A stretch of DNA of 64,000 bases from Flavobacterium pectinovorum. Its GTDB lineage: Bacteria > Bacteroidota > Bacteroidia > Flavobacteriales > Flavobacteriaceae. Made by a program: the position numbers and the translations under genes. Below are positions 48,458 through 56,640 of the stretch, one piece after another. The notes beneath the pieces are model-generated. The model was not told the origin of the DNA, made no database searches, and saw nothing but the letters and a program-made list of their open reading frames with translations. Each line of letters starts with the position of its first letter. Positions within the stretch are counted from its first letter, which is position 1. The stretch lies in contig NZ_FRBX01000005.1 of NCBI RefSeq assembly GCF_900142715.1, forward strand, positions 62,001 through 126,000. Reading direction: 5' to 3'.

Positions 48458-49516
48458 ATGAAATCAATTTTTAAAGTGTACATGGTGTTTTTTCTAATAT
48501 TTTATTCGGCTGCTTTTAGTCAAAATTTAGAATCTAAAATAGATAAGCTGGTAAACGAGAAATTTAAGGCAGACGGTCCGGGAGCTGTTTTTTCAGTGTC
48601 TAAGAAAGGAAAAGTGGTTTACAGGAAAGCCGTTGGAAAGGCGAATTTGGAATTGAATGTAAAAATGCAGCCTGAGTTTGTTTTTGAAATTGGATCTATG
48701 ACCAAACAATTCACGGCTGTTTCTGTCTTAATGCTGGTAGAACAAGGCAAGATTAAGCTGGATGATGATATCACGAAATTTATTTCGGATTATCCAACCA
48801 ACGGAAATGTTATTACGATACATCATTTATTGACACACACTTCTGGAATTAAAGATTTTACGAGCATGAAAGCTATAAAAAATATTGCCAGAGAGGATTT
48901 GTCTCCAAAAGAATTGGTTGATTTTTTTAAAAATGAGCCTATTGATTTTAAACCCGGAGAACAGTTTAAGTATTGTAATTCAGGATATGTTGTTTTAGGA
49001 TATATTATTGAAATTGTATCTGGTCAAACTTATGAAGATTTTATACAGAATCATATTTTCGAAAAAATAGGGATGAAGAACAGTTATTATGCAAGTCATG
49101 ATAAAATAATAAAAAACAGGGTTTCTGGTTATCGTAACAAGGACGGAGTTGTGAATGCAAATTATATTAGTTTTTCGATACCATATGCTTCTGGTTCAAT
49201 TATGTCTAATGTAGATGATATGCTAAAGTGGCAAAATGCAATTGATTCTAATAAATTAATTAGCTCAAAAATTGCCGACAAAGCGTTTACGAATTATACT
49301 TTAAAGGATGGCAGTAAAATTGATTATGGATATGGCTGGCATATAAAAGATTTAAACGGAAAATTGGTACGTGAGCACGGAGGTAGTATTTTCGGTTTTA
49401 AATCAATGGGAGTTTATGAACCTGGTGAACAGGTTTATGTAATAGGATTGAGTAATTGTGATTGTAATTCGCCAACCGCGCTTACGAGAGATATTACTGC
49501 TTTAGTATTGCAATAA
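48458..49516 (+). CDS. Secreted serine hydrolase (class C beta-lactamase-like)
   Basis: 352 residues. Signal peptide MKSIFKVYMVFFLIFYSAAF, mature start near SQNLES. Penicillin-binding fold: SxxK in IGSMTKQF (Ser80, Lys83), YxN motif as YCNSGY (about 172-177), and a KTG-like box replaced by HGGSIFG (about 310-316). With HGG rather than KTG it fits the esterase/D-aminopeptidase-like branch rather than a true AmpC. Periplasmic or surface; substrate unknown. Own terminator. Confidence 0.88.
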   Translation: MKSIFKVYMVFFLIFYSAAFSQNLESKIDKLVNEKFKADGPGAVFSVSKKGKVVYRKAVGKANLELNVKMQPEFVFEIGSMTKQFTAVSVLMLVEQGKIKLDDDITKFISDYPTNGNVITIHHLLTHTSGIKDFTSMKAIKNIAREDLSPKELVDFFKNEPIDFKPGEQFKYCNSGYVVLGYIIEIVSGQTYEDFIQNHIFEKIGMKNSYYASHDKIIKNRVSGYRNKDGVVNANYISFSIPYASGSIMSNVDDMLKWQNAIDSNKLISSKIADKAFTNYTLKDGSKIDYGYGWHIKDLNGKLVREHGGSIFGFKSMGVYEPGEQVYVIGLSNCDCNSPTALTRDITALVLQ

Positions 49517-49525
49517 CGAGTAATA

Positions 49526-49553
49526 AAAAAGGGTGCTGTGAAGCACCCTTTTT
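49526..49553. terminator. Bidirectional terminator
   Basis: AAAAAGGGTGCT (49526-49537), loop GTGA, AGCACCCTTTTT (49542-49553); serves the serine hydrolase gene and the convergent aminotransferase gene. Confidence 0.92.
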
Positions 49554-49570
49554 GTATAATTAATATAAGA

Positions 49571-50761
49571 TTACACAGCCAAAGCTTCTTTGATTCTGCG
49601 TAAAGCTTCTTTTAATATGTCGTTACTTGTTGCGTAAGAGAAACGGATACAGTTTGGATTTCCAAAAGCGTCTCCTGTTACGGTTGCTACGTTTGCTTCA
49701 CCTAAAAGATACATTGATAAATCGTTTGCATCTTTAATTTCTGTTCCTTTTAATGTTTTTCCGAAGAAAGAAGAAACGTCTGGGAAAACATAAAATGCTC
49801 CTTCAGGAACGTTGATTTTTACTCCCGGAATTTCTTTTAATAAACCAACAACCAAATCTCTGCGTTCGTGAAAAGCCTTAACCATGTGGTTTAATACGCT
49901 AGGATCTGCATCAACAGCAGTAATTGTAGCACGTTGCGCCACAGAGTTTGCTCCTGAAGTTACTTGTCCCTGAATTTTTGTACACGCTTTTGCAATGAAT
50001 TCCGGCGCACCGATGTAACCAATTCTGTATCCTGTCATAGCAAATGCTTTTGCCACTCCGTTTACAGTAATTGTTCTTTCAAACATTCCCGGAATTGAAC
50101 CGATACTGCAGAAAGTTCCTGAGAAATTAATGTGCTCATAAATTTCATCAGCAACCACATATATATTTGGGTGTTTTTCTAAAACTTTTGCAAGAGCTGT
50201 TAACTCTTCTCTGCTGTACACAGATCCAGATGGGTTACAAGGAGAACTGAACCACATCATTTTTGTTTTTGGTGTAATGGCAGCTTCTAATTGTGCTGGT
50301 GTAATTTTAAAATCAGTATCTACAGACGTTGGAACCTCAACAGGAACTCCGCCAGACAATTTTACAATTTCGAAATAAGAAACCCAGTAAGGTGCTGGTA
50401 AAATAACCTCGTCACCATCATTTAACATTACTTGTGCAATATTATATAAAGATTGTTTTGCTCCTGTAGAAACTACAATTTGAGTTGGTTTGTACTCTAA
50501 ATTATTATCTCTTTTGAATTTTCTGCAAATAGCTTCTCTCAATTCTAAATAACCTTCTACCGGAGAATAGGTGCTGTAATTTTCGTCAACTGCTTTTTTA
50601 ACAGCTTCTTTAATAAAATCTGGTGTATTAAAGTCTGGCTCACCTAAACTTAAACTGATAATGTCTTTTCCCTGCGATTTTAATTCACGTGCTAAAGCAG
50701 CCATTGCTAAGGTTTGTGATGTCGCTAAGTTGTTAATTCTGTCTGAAAGAATATGATTCAT
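49571..50761 (-). CDS. Class I pyridoxal-phosphate aminotransferase (aspartate aminotransferase type)
   Basis: 396 residues from the ATG giving MNHILSDRINNLATSQT; an ATG 10 codons upstream (50791) is in frame but less typical. SLSLGEPDFNTPDFIKEAV (about 35-53), VSTGAKQSLYN, FSSPCNPSGSVYS (about 171-183, N that binds PLP), VADEIYEHINF and the PLP lysine in TVNGVAKAFAMTGYRIGYIG (about 232-251). Subgroup I-gamma aspartate aminotransferase by similarity of these blocks; other amino acid substrates are possible. Confidence 0.93.
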   Translation of the reverse strand: MNHILSDRINNLATSQTLAMAALARELKSQGKDIISLSLGEPDFNTPDFIKEAVKKAVDENYSTYSPVEGYLELREAICRKFKRDNNLEYKPTQIVVSTGAKQSLYNIAQVMLNDGDEVILPAPYWVSYFEIVKLSGGVPVEVPTSVDTDFKITPAQLEAAITPKTKMMWFSSPCNPSGSVYSREELTALAKVLEKHPNIYVVADEIYEHINFSGTFCSIGSIPGMFERTITVNGVAKAFAMTGYRIGYIGAPEFIAKACTKIQGQVTSGANSVAQRATITAVDADPSVLNHMVKAFHERRDLVVGLLKEIPGVKINVPEGAFYVFPDVSSFFGKTLKGTEIKDANDLSMYLLGEANVATVTGDAFGNPNCIRFSYATSNDILKEALRRIKEALAV

Positions 50762-50831
50762 TATAAAAATTTTGAATGTCCTTAATTTCAACTTAATTAA
50801 GGAAGGTTAATTATTAATAGATTTTTGATTT

Positions 50832-51926
50832 TTATGCTAGTTCCGGTTTCATTCCAAGATCTTTTAAGTGCTTGTAATGTGCTATAACAGCTCCTCTCAT
50901 GGTTCTGAATTCATGATAAGGCAAGTTGCATTCTTTTGCAGTTTGTTTTACAATTTCAGCAATTTTTCCGTAGTGAATGTGACTGATATTTGGAAAAATA
51001 TGATGCTCTATCTGGTGATTTAAACCACCGGTAAACCAGTTGATTATTTTGTTTTTTGGAGCAAAATTAGCCGTTGTATATAATTGGTGAATGGCCCATG
51101 TATTTTCCATTTCGCCGTTTTCATTTGGAACCGGATTTGAAGTTTCCTCAATTACGTGTGCTAATTGAAAAACGACACTTAAAATTAATCCCGCAACATA
51201 ATGCATTACGAAAAAGCCAATAACAACTTTCCACCATGTTACACCTAAAACCATTGGTAAAACCATCCAGATTAAAACATAAATTATTTTAGTGATCACT
51301 AAAACGGTCCATAATTTAGCCGGACTTTGTGGTGTTCCGTATGATAATTTTCTCTTCAGATAGTTTTTCATTTGTTTAAAATCAGTCGTTAAAGCCCAAT
51401 TAAAAGTCAAAAGTCCGTATAAGAAAAAAGAATAATAATGTTGAAATTTATGAAATTTGTGCCATTCAGCATTTTTTGTAAAACGAATAATTCTTCCGGC
51501 ATCAAGATCTTCATCATGACCGTGAATATTAGTATACGTATGATGAAGTACATTGTGTTGTACTTGCCAATTGTGTACATTTCCGGCCAAAACATAAATG
51601 CTTCCGCCCATAATTTTATTGATCCAGGATTTAGAAGAGTAAGACCCATGATTTCCATCGTGCATTACGTTCATACCTATTCCAGCCATTCCAACTCCCA
51701 TAAGAATGTTTAATAACAATTGTGCCCAAAAAGGCATGTCAAGAGTTAATATCAAAAAGTATGGCGTTAAAAAAACGGCAAACAGAATAATGGCTTTTAA
51801 GTGCAGCTTCCAGTTTCCGGTTTTCTGAATGTTGTTCTCTTTGAAGTAATTGTTTACTCGTGAGTTAAGTGTTCTGAAGAACTTCAGATTGTCTTGCTTA
51901 GCAAATGTAGGCGCAGTGTTATTCAT
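50832..51926 (-). CDS. Membrane fatty acid desaturase (acyl-lipid/acyl-CoA type)
   Basis: 364 residues. Three di-iron histidine boxes: HDGNH (89-93), HNVLHH (124-129) and HQIEHH (near 308-313). The HQxxHH third box marks front-end or omega-type desaturases of the FADS family. Four membrane helices (about 42-62, 68-88, two near 195-245). Introduces a double bond in membrane lipid acyl chains, which would help at low temperature. Divergent from rsmG; promoter with a good -7 box at 51946. Confidence 0.93.
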   Translation of the reverse strand: MNNTAPTFAKQDNLKFFRTLNSRVNNYFKENNIQKTGNWKLHLKAIILFAVFLTPYFLILTLDMPFWAQLLLNILMGVGMAGIGMNVMHDGNHGSYSSKSWINKIMGGSIYVLAGNVHNWQVQHNVLHHTYTNIHGHDEDLDAGRIIRFTKNAEWHKFHKFQHYYSFFLYGLLTFNWALTTDFKQMKNYLKRKLSYGTPQSPAKLWTVLVITKIIYVLIWMVLPMVLGVTWWKVVIGFFVMHYVAGLILSVVFQLAHVIEETSNPVPNENGEMENTWAIHQLYTTANFAPKNKIINWFTGGLNHQIEHHIFPNISHIHYGKIAEIVKQTAKECNLPYHEFRTMRGAVIAHYKHLKDLGMKPELA

Positions 51927-51945
51927 AATTAATTTAAATAGTTTT

Positions 51946-51979
51946 CAAAGGTAATTATTATAAATTTTCAATTTGCAAA
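51946..51979 (-). promoter_or_regulatory. Desaturase promoter
   Basis: Minus strand TTTG (51979-51976), 22-nt spacer, TACCTTTG (51953-51946), 20 nt before the start codon. Confidence 0.65.
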
Positions 51980-52009
51980 ATTGAGTTAAATATTTCAATC
52001 GTAAAGTAG

Positions 52010-52017
52010 TACTTTTG
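52010..52017 (+). promoter_or_regulatory. rsmG -7 promoter element
   Basis: TACTTTTG, perfect TAnnTTTG, 16 nt before the ATG at 52034. The nearest TTG (51981-51983) is 26 nt upstream, longer than usual. Confidence 0.5.
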
Positions 52018-52033
52018 TTAAAAAATTAGAGCA

Positions 52034-52663
52034 ATGGATGAGATATTGAAATATTTTCCTGATTTGACCGACATTCAAATCGAACAATTTCAAAAATTAG
52101 ACTTTTTATATCACGATTGGAATGAAAAAATCAATGTTATTTCGCGAAAAGACATTGATGCCTTATATACAAAACACATTTTGCACTCACTTGGAATTGC
52201 AAAAATAATGAAGTTTGAACCTGGAGCAACTGTTCTTGATGTTGGAACCGGTGGAGGATTTCCAGGGATTCCGTTAGCGATTCTTTTTCCTGAAACCCGT
52301 TTTTATTTAATCGATGTTATAGCCAAGAAAATAAAAGTCGTTCAGGGCGTTGTTGATGCTTTAGAATTGAAAAATGTAAAAGCGGAACAAAAGCGTGCCG
52401 AATTGGTAAAAGGAGATTTTGATTTTATTGTAAGTCGTGCCGTTACCAATATGCCGGATTTTGTTTCGTGGATTAAGGATAAAATCAAAAAGCAACATAA
52501 GCATACATTAAAAAACGGGATTTTATATCTTAAAGGCGGTGATTTGGCAGAAGAATTAAAAGATTTCCCAAAAGCAACATTATATGATTTGTCGACTATT
52601 TTTGAGGATGAGTTTTTTGAGACTAAAAAAGTCGTGCATTTACCATTGAAGTTTCAACCTTAA
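52034..52663 (+). CDS. rsmG: 16S rRNA (guanine-527-N7)-methyltransferase
   Basis: 209 residues. Rossmann methyltransferase with SAM loop VLDVGTGGGFPGIPLAILFPETRFYLID (about 66-93), VISRKDIDALYTKHILHSL before it, and FIVSRAVTNMPDFVSWI (about 131-147). Modifies G527 in the 16S 530 loop; loss gives low-level streptomycin resistance in other bacteria. Single gene with a terminator at 52709. Confidence 0.95.
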   Translation: MDEILKYFPDLTDIQIEQFQKLDFLYHDWNEKINVISRKDIDALYTKHILHSLGIAKIMKFEPGATVLDVGTGGGFPGIPLAILFPETRFYLIDVIAKKIKVVQGVVDALELKNVKAEQKRAELVKGDFDFIVSRAVTNMPDFVSWIKDKIKKQHKHTLKNGILYLKGGDLAEELKDFPKATLYDLSTIFEDEFFETKKVVHLPLKFQP

Positions 52664-52708
52664 AATTTTGTTTCAAAAGTTTCAGGTCTGAAAACCTTTG
52701 AATAATAA

Positions 52709-52743
52709 AAAACCGAATCTAAAATTTAGACTCGGTTTTTTTT
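52709..52743. terminator. Terminator between convergent rsmG and the unknown gene
   Basis: AAAACCGAATCTAAA (52709-52723) / TTTAGACTCGGTTTT (52725-52739), one mismatch, flanked by A and T runs. Confidence 0.88.
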
Positions 52744-52756
52744 GAAATTATTTGAA

Positions 52757-53488
52757 CTAATAAGCCATTTCTTGTATTTGTAAAAATGAATTTCTTTTTT
52801 GATCTAAATGATCTATAAACTCATTAAGAGATTGTGTTGCTGCTTCAGGAGAATATTTGAATTTAGGATCGAAGAAAAACTCTCTGCAAATTACAGGTTC
52901 ATTTGATGAATCATAAATTGCTTCGTCTGTTTCGTCAAGATTCTCATCACTATATTGGCAAGGAAACAAACGGGCTAATTCTATTATTCTACTACTAAAC
53001 CATTTATCAAATACTTTCTTTTTTGGAGAAATATGACGTGCAAGTAAAACTAAACCAACAAGTTCGTTTTGAAGATAGTATGATCCTTTTCTATATCTTA
53101 CATCTACCATTTTCACATTCATAAGAGCAACCCAAATTGGTCCGTTTACAGAATTTGTTGCAGGAATGTTTAAATCTGTATCAAAATCAAGAGGACTTGA
53201 ATATTCAGGATTAACAATTGAAGCCCAAAGTGCGTCGATACGTCTGTCGATATCATTTGCTGCTTTTGTATATCCTGTAAAGCGCCAATTTACCCATTCT
53301 AAAAGAGCTGCTGTTAAACCTATAGCAGCTTTATGGTTAATTTGGGTTAATGCAATTTCTAGTTCTTCATTTCCTTCCAAAGGATCTAAAATCGCATCTA
53401 TTTTCTTTTTTGTCCATTTAAAATTAATTGGGTGACCAATACATTTTGATTTTACAATGATTTCAGGAACATTTTTTAAATTTTTCAT
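52757..53488 (-). CDS. Conserved-looking protein of unknown function
   Basis: 243 residues, no signal peptide or membrane segment. I do not recognise the family. The sequence is rich in Trp, Asp and Asn with clear secondary-structure rhythm: an N-terminal basic start (NFKWTKKKIDAILDPLEGN), a helical middle (AAIGLTAALLEWVNWRFTGYTKAANDIDRRIDALWASIVNPEY), a segment VRYRKGSYYLQNELVGLVLLARHISPKKKVFDKWFSSRIIELARLFP, and an acidic C-terminal part. Codon use resembles neighbours, so recent transfer is not indicated. It may belong to a Bacteroidota-specific family. It has a 294-nt upstream gap. Confidence 0.7.
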   Translation of the reverse strand: MKNLKNVPEIIVKSKCIGHPINFKWTKKKIDAILDPLEGNEELEIALTQINHKAAIGLTAALLEWVNWRFTGYTKAANDIDRRIDALWASIVNPEYSSPLDFDTDLNIPATNSVNGPIWVALMNVKMVDVRYRKGSYYLQNELVGLVLLARHISPKKKVFDKWFSSRIIELARLFPCQYSDENLDETDEAIYDSSNEPVICREFFFDPKFKYSPEAATQSLNEFIDHLDQKRNSFLQIQEMAY

Positions 53489-53726
53489 AAGCTTTTTAAT
53501 TTAGAATTAGTGTCATGTTTTATATCAGTAAAACTGTTTCTTCTATTTGTTTCTTTGTGATTTAAAACTTTGACAAAATTATATGTTAGCTTATTTTTAA
53601 CCTGATACTATAAGTTTTTTGAATGATAAATTAGGATTTTTTAGAAGGTAAGTGACTGATTTCTAACAACATAAGAAAAGTACTACAAATTTTACAATTG
53701 TTTAAAAGTGAGTTGTTTAAAAAAGA

Positions 53727-53758
53727 AACCCACAATTATCAAAAGACAACTGTGGGTT
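53727..53758 (-). terminator. Strand-biased terminator after pruA
   Basis: AACCCACAATTATC (53727-53740), loop AAAA, GACAACTGTGGGTT (53745-53758). The two imperfect positions are G-U in the minus-strand RNA but A-C in the plus-strand RNA, so the hairpin is stable only for pruA transcripts. Confidence 0.82.
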
Positions 53759-53782
53759 ATATAAATTAGATGATCTAATGTA

Positions 53783-55408
53783 TTATCCTAAAAATGGGTA
53801 TCTGTAATCTTCAGGAGTTACAAAAGTTTCTTTAATAGTTCTAGGAGAAGCCCAACGTAATAAGTTCAATGCAGAACCAGCTTTATCGTTAGTTCCGGAA
53901 GCTCTTGCTCCACCAAAAGGCTGCATTCCTACAACTGCTCCGGTTGGTTTATCATTAATGTAGAAGTTACCTGCAGCATTTTGCAATTTCGTAGTTGCTA
54001 CTTCAATAGCATAACGATCCTGGCTAAATACAGCTCCTGTTAAAGCATATTCAGAAGTAGTATCAACTAATTCTAAAGTTTCTTCCCATTTTGCATCTTC
54101 GTAAACATATATAGTAATAACTGGTCCGAATAATTCGGTTTCCATTGTAGTATATTTTGGATTTGTAGTTACAATAACGGTTGGCTCAATAAAGTATCCT
54201 ACAGATTTATCGTAGTTTCCTCCAATGATGATTTCAGCATCAGCATCTTTTTTAGCCTGATCGATATAACTCGCCAATTTATCAAAAGAACCTTCGTGAA
54301 TAACTGCTGTAATAAAGTTTCCGAAATCTTCCGGAGAACCCATTTTCATAGATTTGGCATCAGCAATTAATTGTTCTTTTACAGCTGGCCATAAACTTTG
54401 CGGAATATAAGCTCTTGAAGCTGCAGAACATTTTTGACCCTGAAATTCAAATGCTCCACGAGTAATTCCAGTTGCAACTTGTTTTACGTTAGCACTTGGG
54501 TGCGCAATGATAAAATCTTTACCACCAGTTTCACCAACGATTCTTGGATATGTTTTATAGTTGTTAATATTGGCACCAATTTTTGCCCAGATATCTTTAA
54601 ATACATGAGTAGATCCTGTAAAGTGAACTCCGGCGAAATCACGGCTAGCCAAAACAGTATCAGTAATCATTAAGGCATCTCCAAAAACAACGTTGATAAC
54701 GCCATCAGGAACACCAGCTTCTTTGAAAACATCAATAATAACTTTTGCAGAAAATACCTGGCTGTCACTTGGTTTCCAAATAACAACGTTACCCATCATA
54801 GCAGCACTTGCAGGAAGATTTGCAGCAATAGCAGTAAAGTTGAATGGAGTAATCGCGTAAACAAAACCTTCAAGAGGTCTGTATTCTAAACGGTTCCAAA
54901 CTGTAGAATCAGATTTTGGCTGATCGTTGTATATTTGAGTCATAAATTCTACGTTGTAACGTAAAAAGTCGATCAATTCGCAAGAAGCATCAATTTCTGC
55001 CTGATGAATGTTTTTAGATTGTCCAATCATAGTAGCAGCGTTAATACGAGCTCTGTATGGACCTGCAATAAGTTCAGCAGCTTTTAAGAAAATAGCAGCA
55101 CGTTGTTCCCATGCCATATTTGCCCATGCTTTTCTTGATTCAAGCGCATTAGCAATTGCTTTTTCGATATGTTGTTTTTCAGCTAAATGATACGTTCCTA
55201 CGATATGTTTGTGATCGTGAGGTGCTGAAATGGTTTTTGTATTTCCGGTTTTGATTTCTTCACTACCAATGTATAATGGAACATCGATTTTAGAGTTCCA
55301 CATTGAAGTGTATGCTGCCTGAACAGCTGCTTTTTCTGGTGAGTTCGGTGCGTAACCTTTTACCGGTTCGTTTACCGCTTTTGGTACATGAAAGAATCCT
55401 TTTAACAT
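53783..55408 (-). CDS. pruA: L-glutamate gamma-semialdehyde (P5C) dehydrogenase
   Basis: 541 residues, the length of the animal-type single-function enzyme rather than the large PutA fusion. NAD site ITPFNFTAIAANLP (about 186-199) and GSTHVFKDIW; catalytic Glu293 in VGETGGKDF and Cys327 in QGQKCSAASR. Oxidises P5C to glutamate, second step of proline catabolism. No proline dehydrogenase gene is adjacent. Minus-strand -7 box TACTTTTG at 55457-55450. Confidence 0.96.
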   Translation of the reverse strand: MLKGFFHVPKAVNEPVKGYAPNSPEKAAVQAAYTSMWNSKIDVPLYIGSEEIKTGNTKTISAPHDHKHIVGTYHLAEKQHIEKAIANALESRKAWANMAWEQRAAIFLKAAELIAGPYRARINAATMIGQSKNIHQAEIDASCELIDFLRYNVEFMTQIYNDQPKSDSTVWNRLEYRPLEGFVYAITPFNFTAIAANLPASAAMMGNVVIWKPSDSQVFSAKVIIDVFKEAGVPDGVINVVFGDALMITDTVLASRDFAGVHFTGSTHVFKDIWAKIGANINNYKTYPRIVGETGGKDFIIAHPSANVKQVATGITRGAFEFQGQKCSAASRAYIPQSLWPAVKEQLIADAKSMKMGSPEDFGNFITAVIHEGSFDKLASYIDQAKKDADAEIIIGGNYDKSVGYFIEPTVIVTTNPKYTTMETELFGPVITIYVYEDAKWEETLELVDTTSEYALTGAVFSQDRYAIEVATTKLQNAAGNFYINDKPTGAVVGMQPFGGARASGTNDKAGSALNLLRWASPRTIKETFVTPEDYRYPFLG

Positions 55409-55554
55409 GGGTTGTAAGTATTTAAAATTACGAATTATTTAAATTTTCACAAAAGTACAAAGGATATTTTGATTATATCATAACACAATATTAAAAGTTG
55501 TAATTAAATAAACAAATCGGGCTAAATTGTAAAGAGCATCAGCAGTTTAATAAT

Positions 55555-55562
55555 TAAATTTG
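55555..55562 (+). promoter_or_regulatory. -7 promoter element of the repair operon
   Basis: TAAATTTG, perfect TAnnTTTG, 46 nt before the ATG at 55609. Confidence 0.5.
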
Positions 55563-55608
55563 ATACAAATACGCCAAATATTTTTTCAAATATTTAAATA
55601 GTAACGAA

Positions 55609-56640
55609 ATGAAAATTCCCCTTTTAGCTTTTAATGATAATGGAATTTATTGCCAGCAGGCCGATGTTTATCTCGACCCGTGGCGACCGGTGAAAAACGC
55701 CATTATTACACACGGACATTCTGATCATGCGCGCTGGGGGCATCAAAATTATATTACACATCACACTAATATTCCTATAATTCGCCATCGTTTGGGCGAA
55801 ATAAATGTTACAGGAAAAGATTGGAATGAAACTTTTGTAATCAACAATGTGAAATTTTCTTTTCATCCCGCCGGACATATTATTGGGAGCGCTCAAATTA
55901 GAGTAGAATATAAAGGCGAAGTTTGGGTTTTTACAGGCGATTACAAAGTTGAAGACGACGGGATCTCGGTTCCGTATGAAGTGGTGAAATGCCACACTTT
56001 TATAACCGAATGTACTTTTGGATTACCCGCTTTTAACTGGACACCGCAAGCCGAAGTGATTACAGAAATCAATAATTGGTGGGCAGAAAATAAAGCAGAA
56101 GGAAAAACTTCGATTTTGTTCGGATATTCTTTAGGAAAAGCACAACGACTTTTAAAATACTTAGATACAGATCTCGGAACAATTTACACACATGGCGCCA
56201 TTGAAAATATGACCAATGTGGTACGCCCTTTAATTGATCTTCCACCAACAAAACTGGTGACTTATGAAACTAAGAAAGAAGATTTATTAGGAAACATTGT
56301 CCTTGCACCTCCAAGCGCACACGGAAGTACGTGGATCAGGAAAATGACACCATTCGTTACAGGTTCTGCAAGTGGCTGGATGGCTTTTCGCGGAGCCAGA
56401 CGTCGACGCGCGATTGATAAAGGTTTTGTTTTAAGTGATCACTGCGATTGGTATTCTCTTTTGGATAGCATAAAAGCAACAGGGGCAGAAAAGGTAATCT
56501 GTACACACGGTTATACCGATATTTTCTCCAAATATTTACGAGAACTGGGTTACGATGCCAGAACCGAGAAAACGCAATACGAAGGTGAAACGGCAGAAAT
56601 GGAAAAAGAAATTGAAACCGAAAAAGAAATTCGAGAATGA
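55609..56640 (+). CDS. Ligase-associated DNA exonuclease (metallo-beta-lactamase fold)
   Basis: 343 residues. Metallo-beta-lactamase/beta-CASP type nuclease: HGHSDH (35-40) zinc motif, HPAGHIIGSAQI (about 86-97), FTGDYKVEDDGI and the C-terminal His motif in DHCDWYSL and VICTHGYTDIF. It fits the SNM1/Artemis-like exonuclease that occurs with an ATP-dependent DNA ligase, an Lhr-type helicase and a PdeM phosphoesterase. Stop overlaps the ligase start by 4 nt (ATGA), so the two are translationally coupled. Tail is Glu/Lys-rich. Confidence 0.92.
   Translation: MKIPLLAFNDNGIYCQQADVYLDPWRPVKNAIITHGHSDHARWGHQNYITHHTNIPIIRHRLGEINVTGKDWNETFVINNVKFSFHPAGHIIGSAQIRVEYKGEVWVFTGDYKVEDDGISVPYEVVKCHTFITECTFGLPAFNWTPQAEVITEINNWWAENKAEGKTSILFGYSLGKAQRLLKYLDTDLGTIYTHGAIENMTNVVRPLIDLPPTKLVTYETKKEDLLGNIVLAPPSAHGSTWIRKMTPFVTGSASGWMAFRGARRRRAIDKGFVLSDHCDWYSLLDSIKATGAEKVICTHGYTDIFSKYLRELGYDARTEKTQYEGETAEMEKEIETEKEIRE

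Noticed and set aside
48458-49516. Beta-lactamase resistance gene
   Set aside because: SxxK and YxN are present but the third box is HGG rather than KTG; an esterase or peptidase role is more likely.
53489-53726. Hidden gene in the gap before the unknown protein
   Set aside because: Stops in all frames at short intervals; only AT-rich sequence and the pruA terminator beyond.
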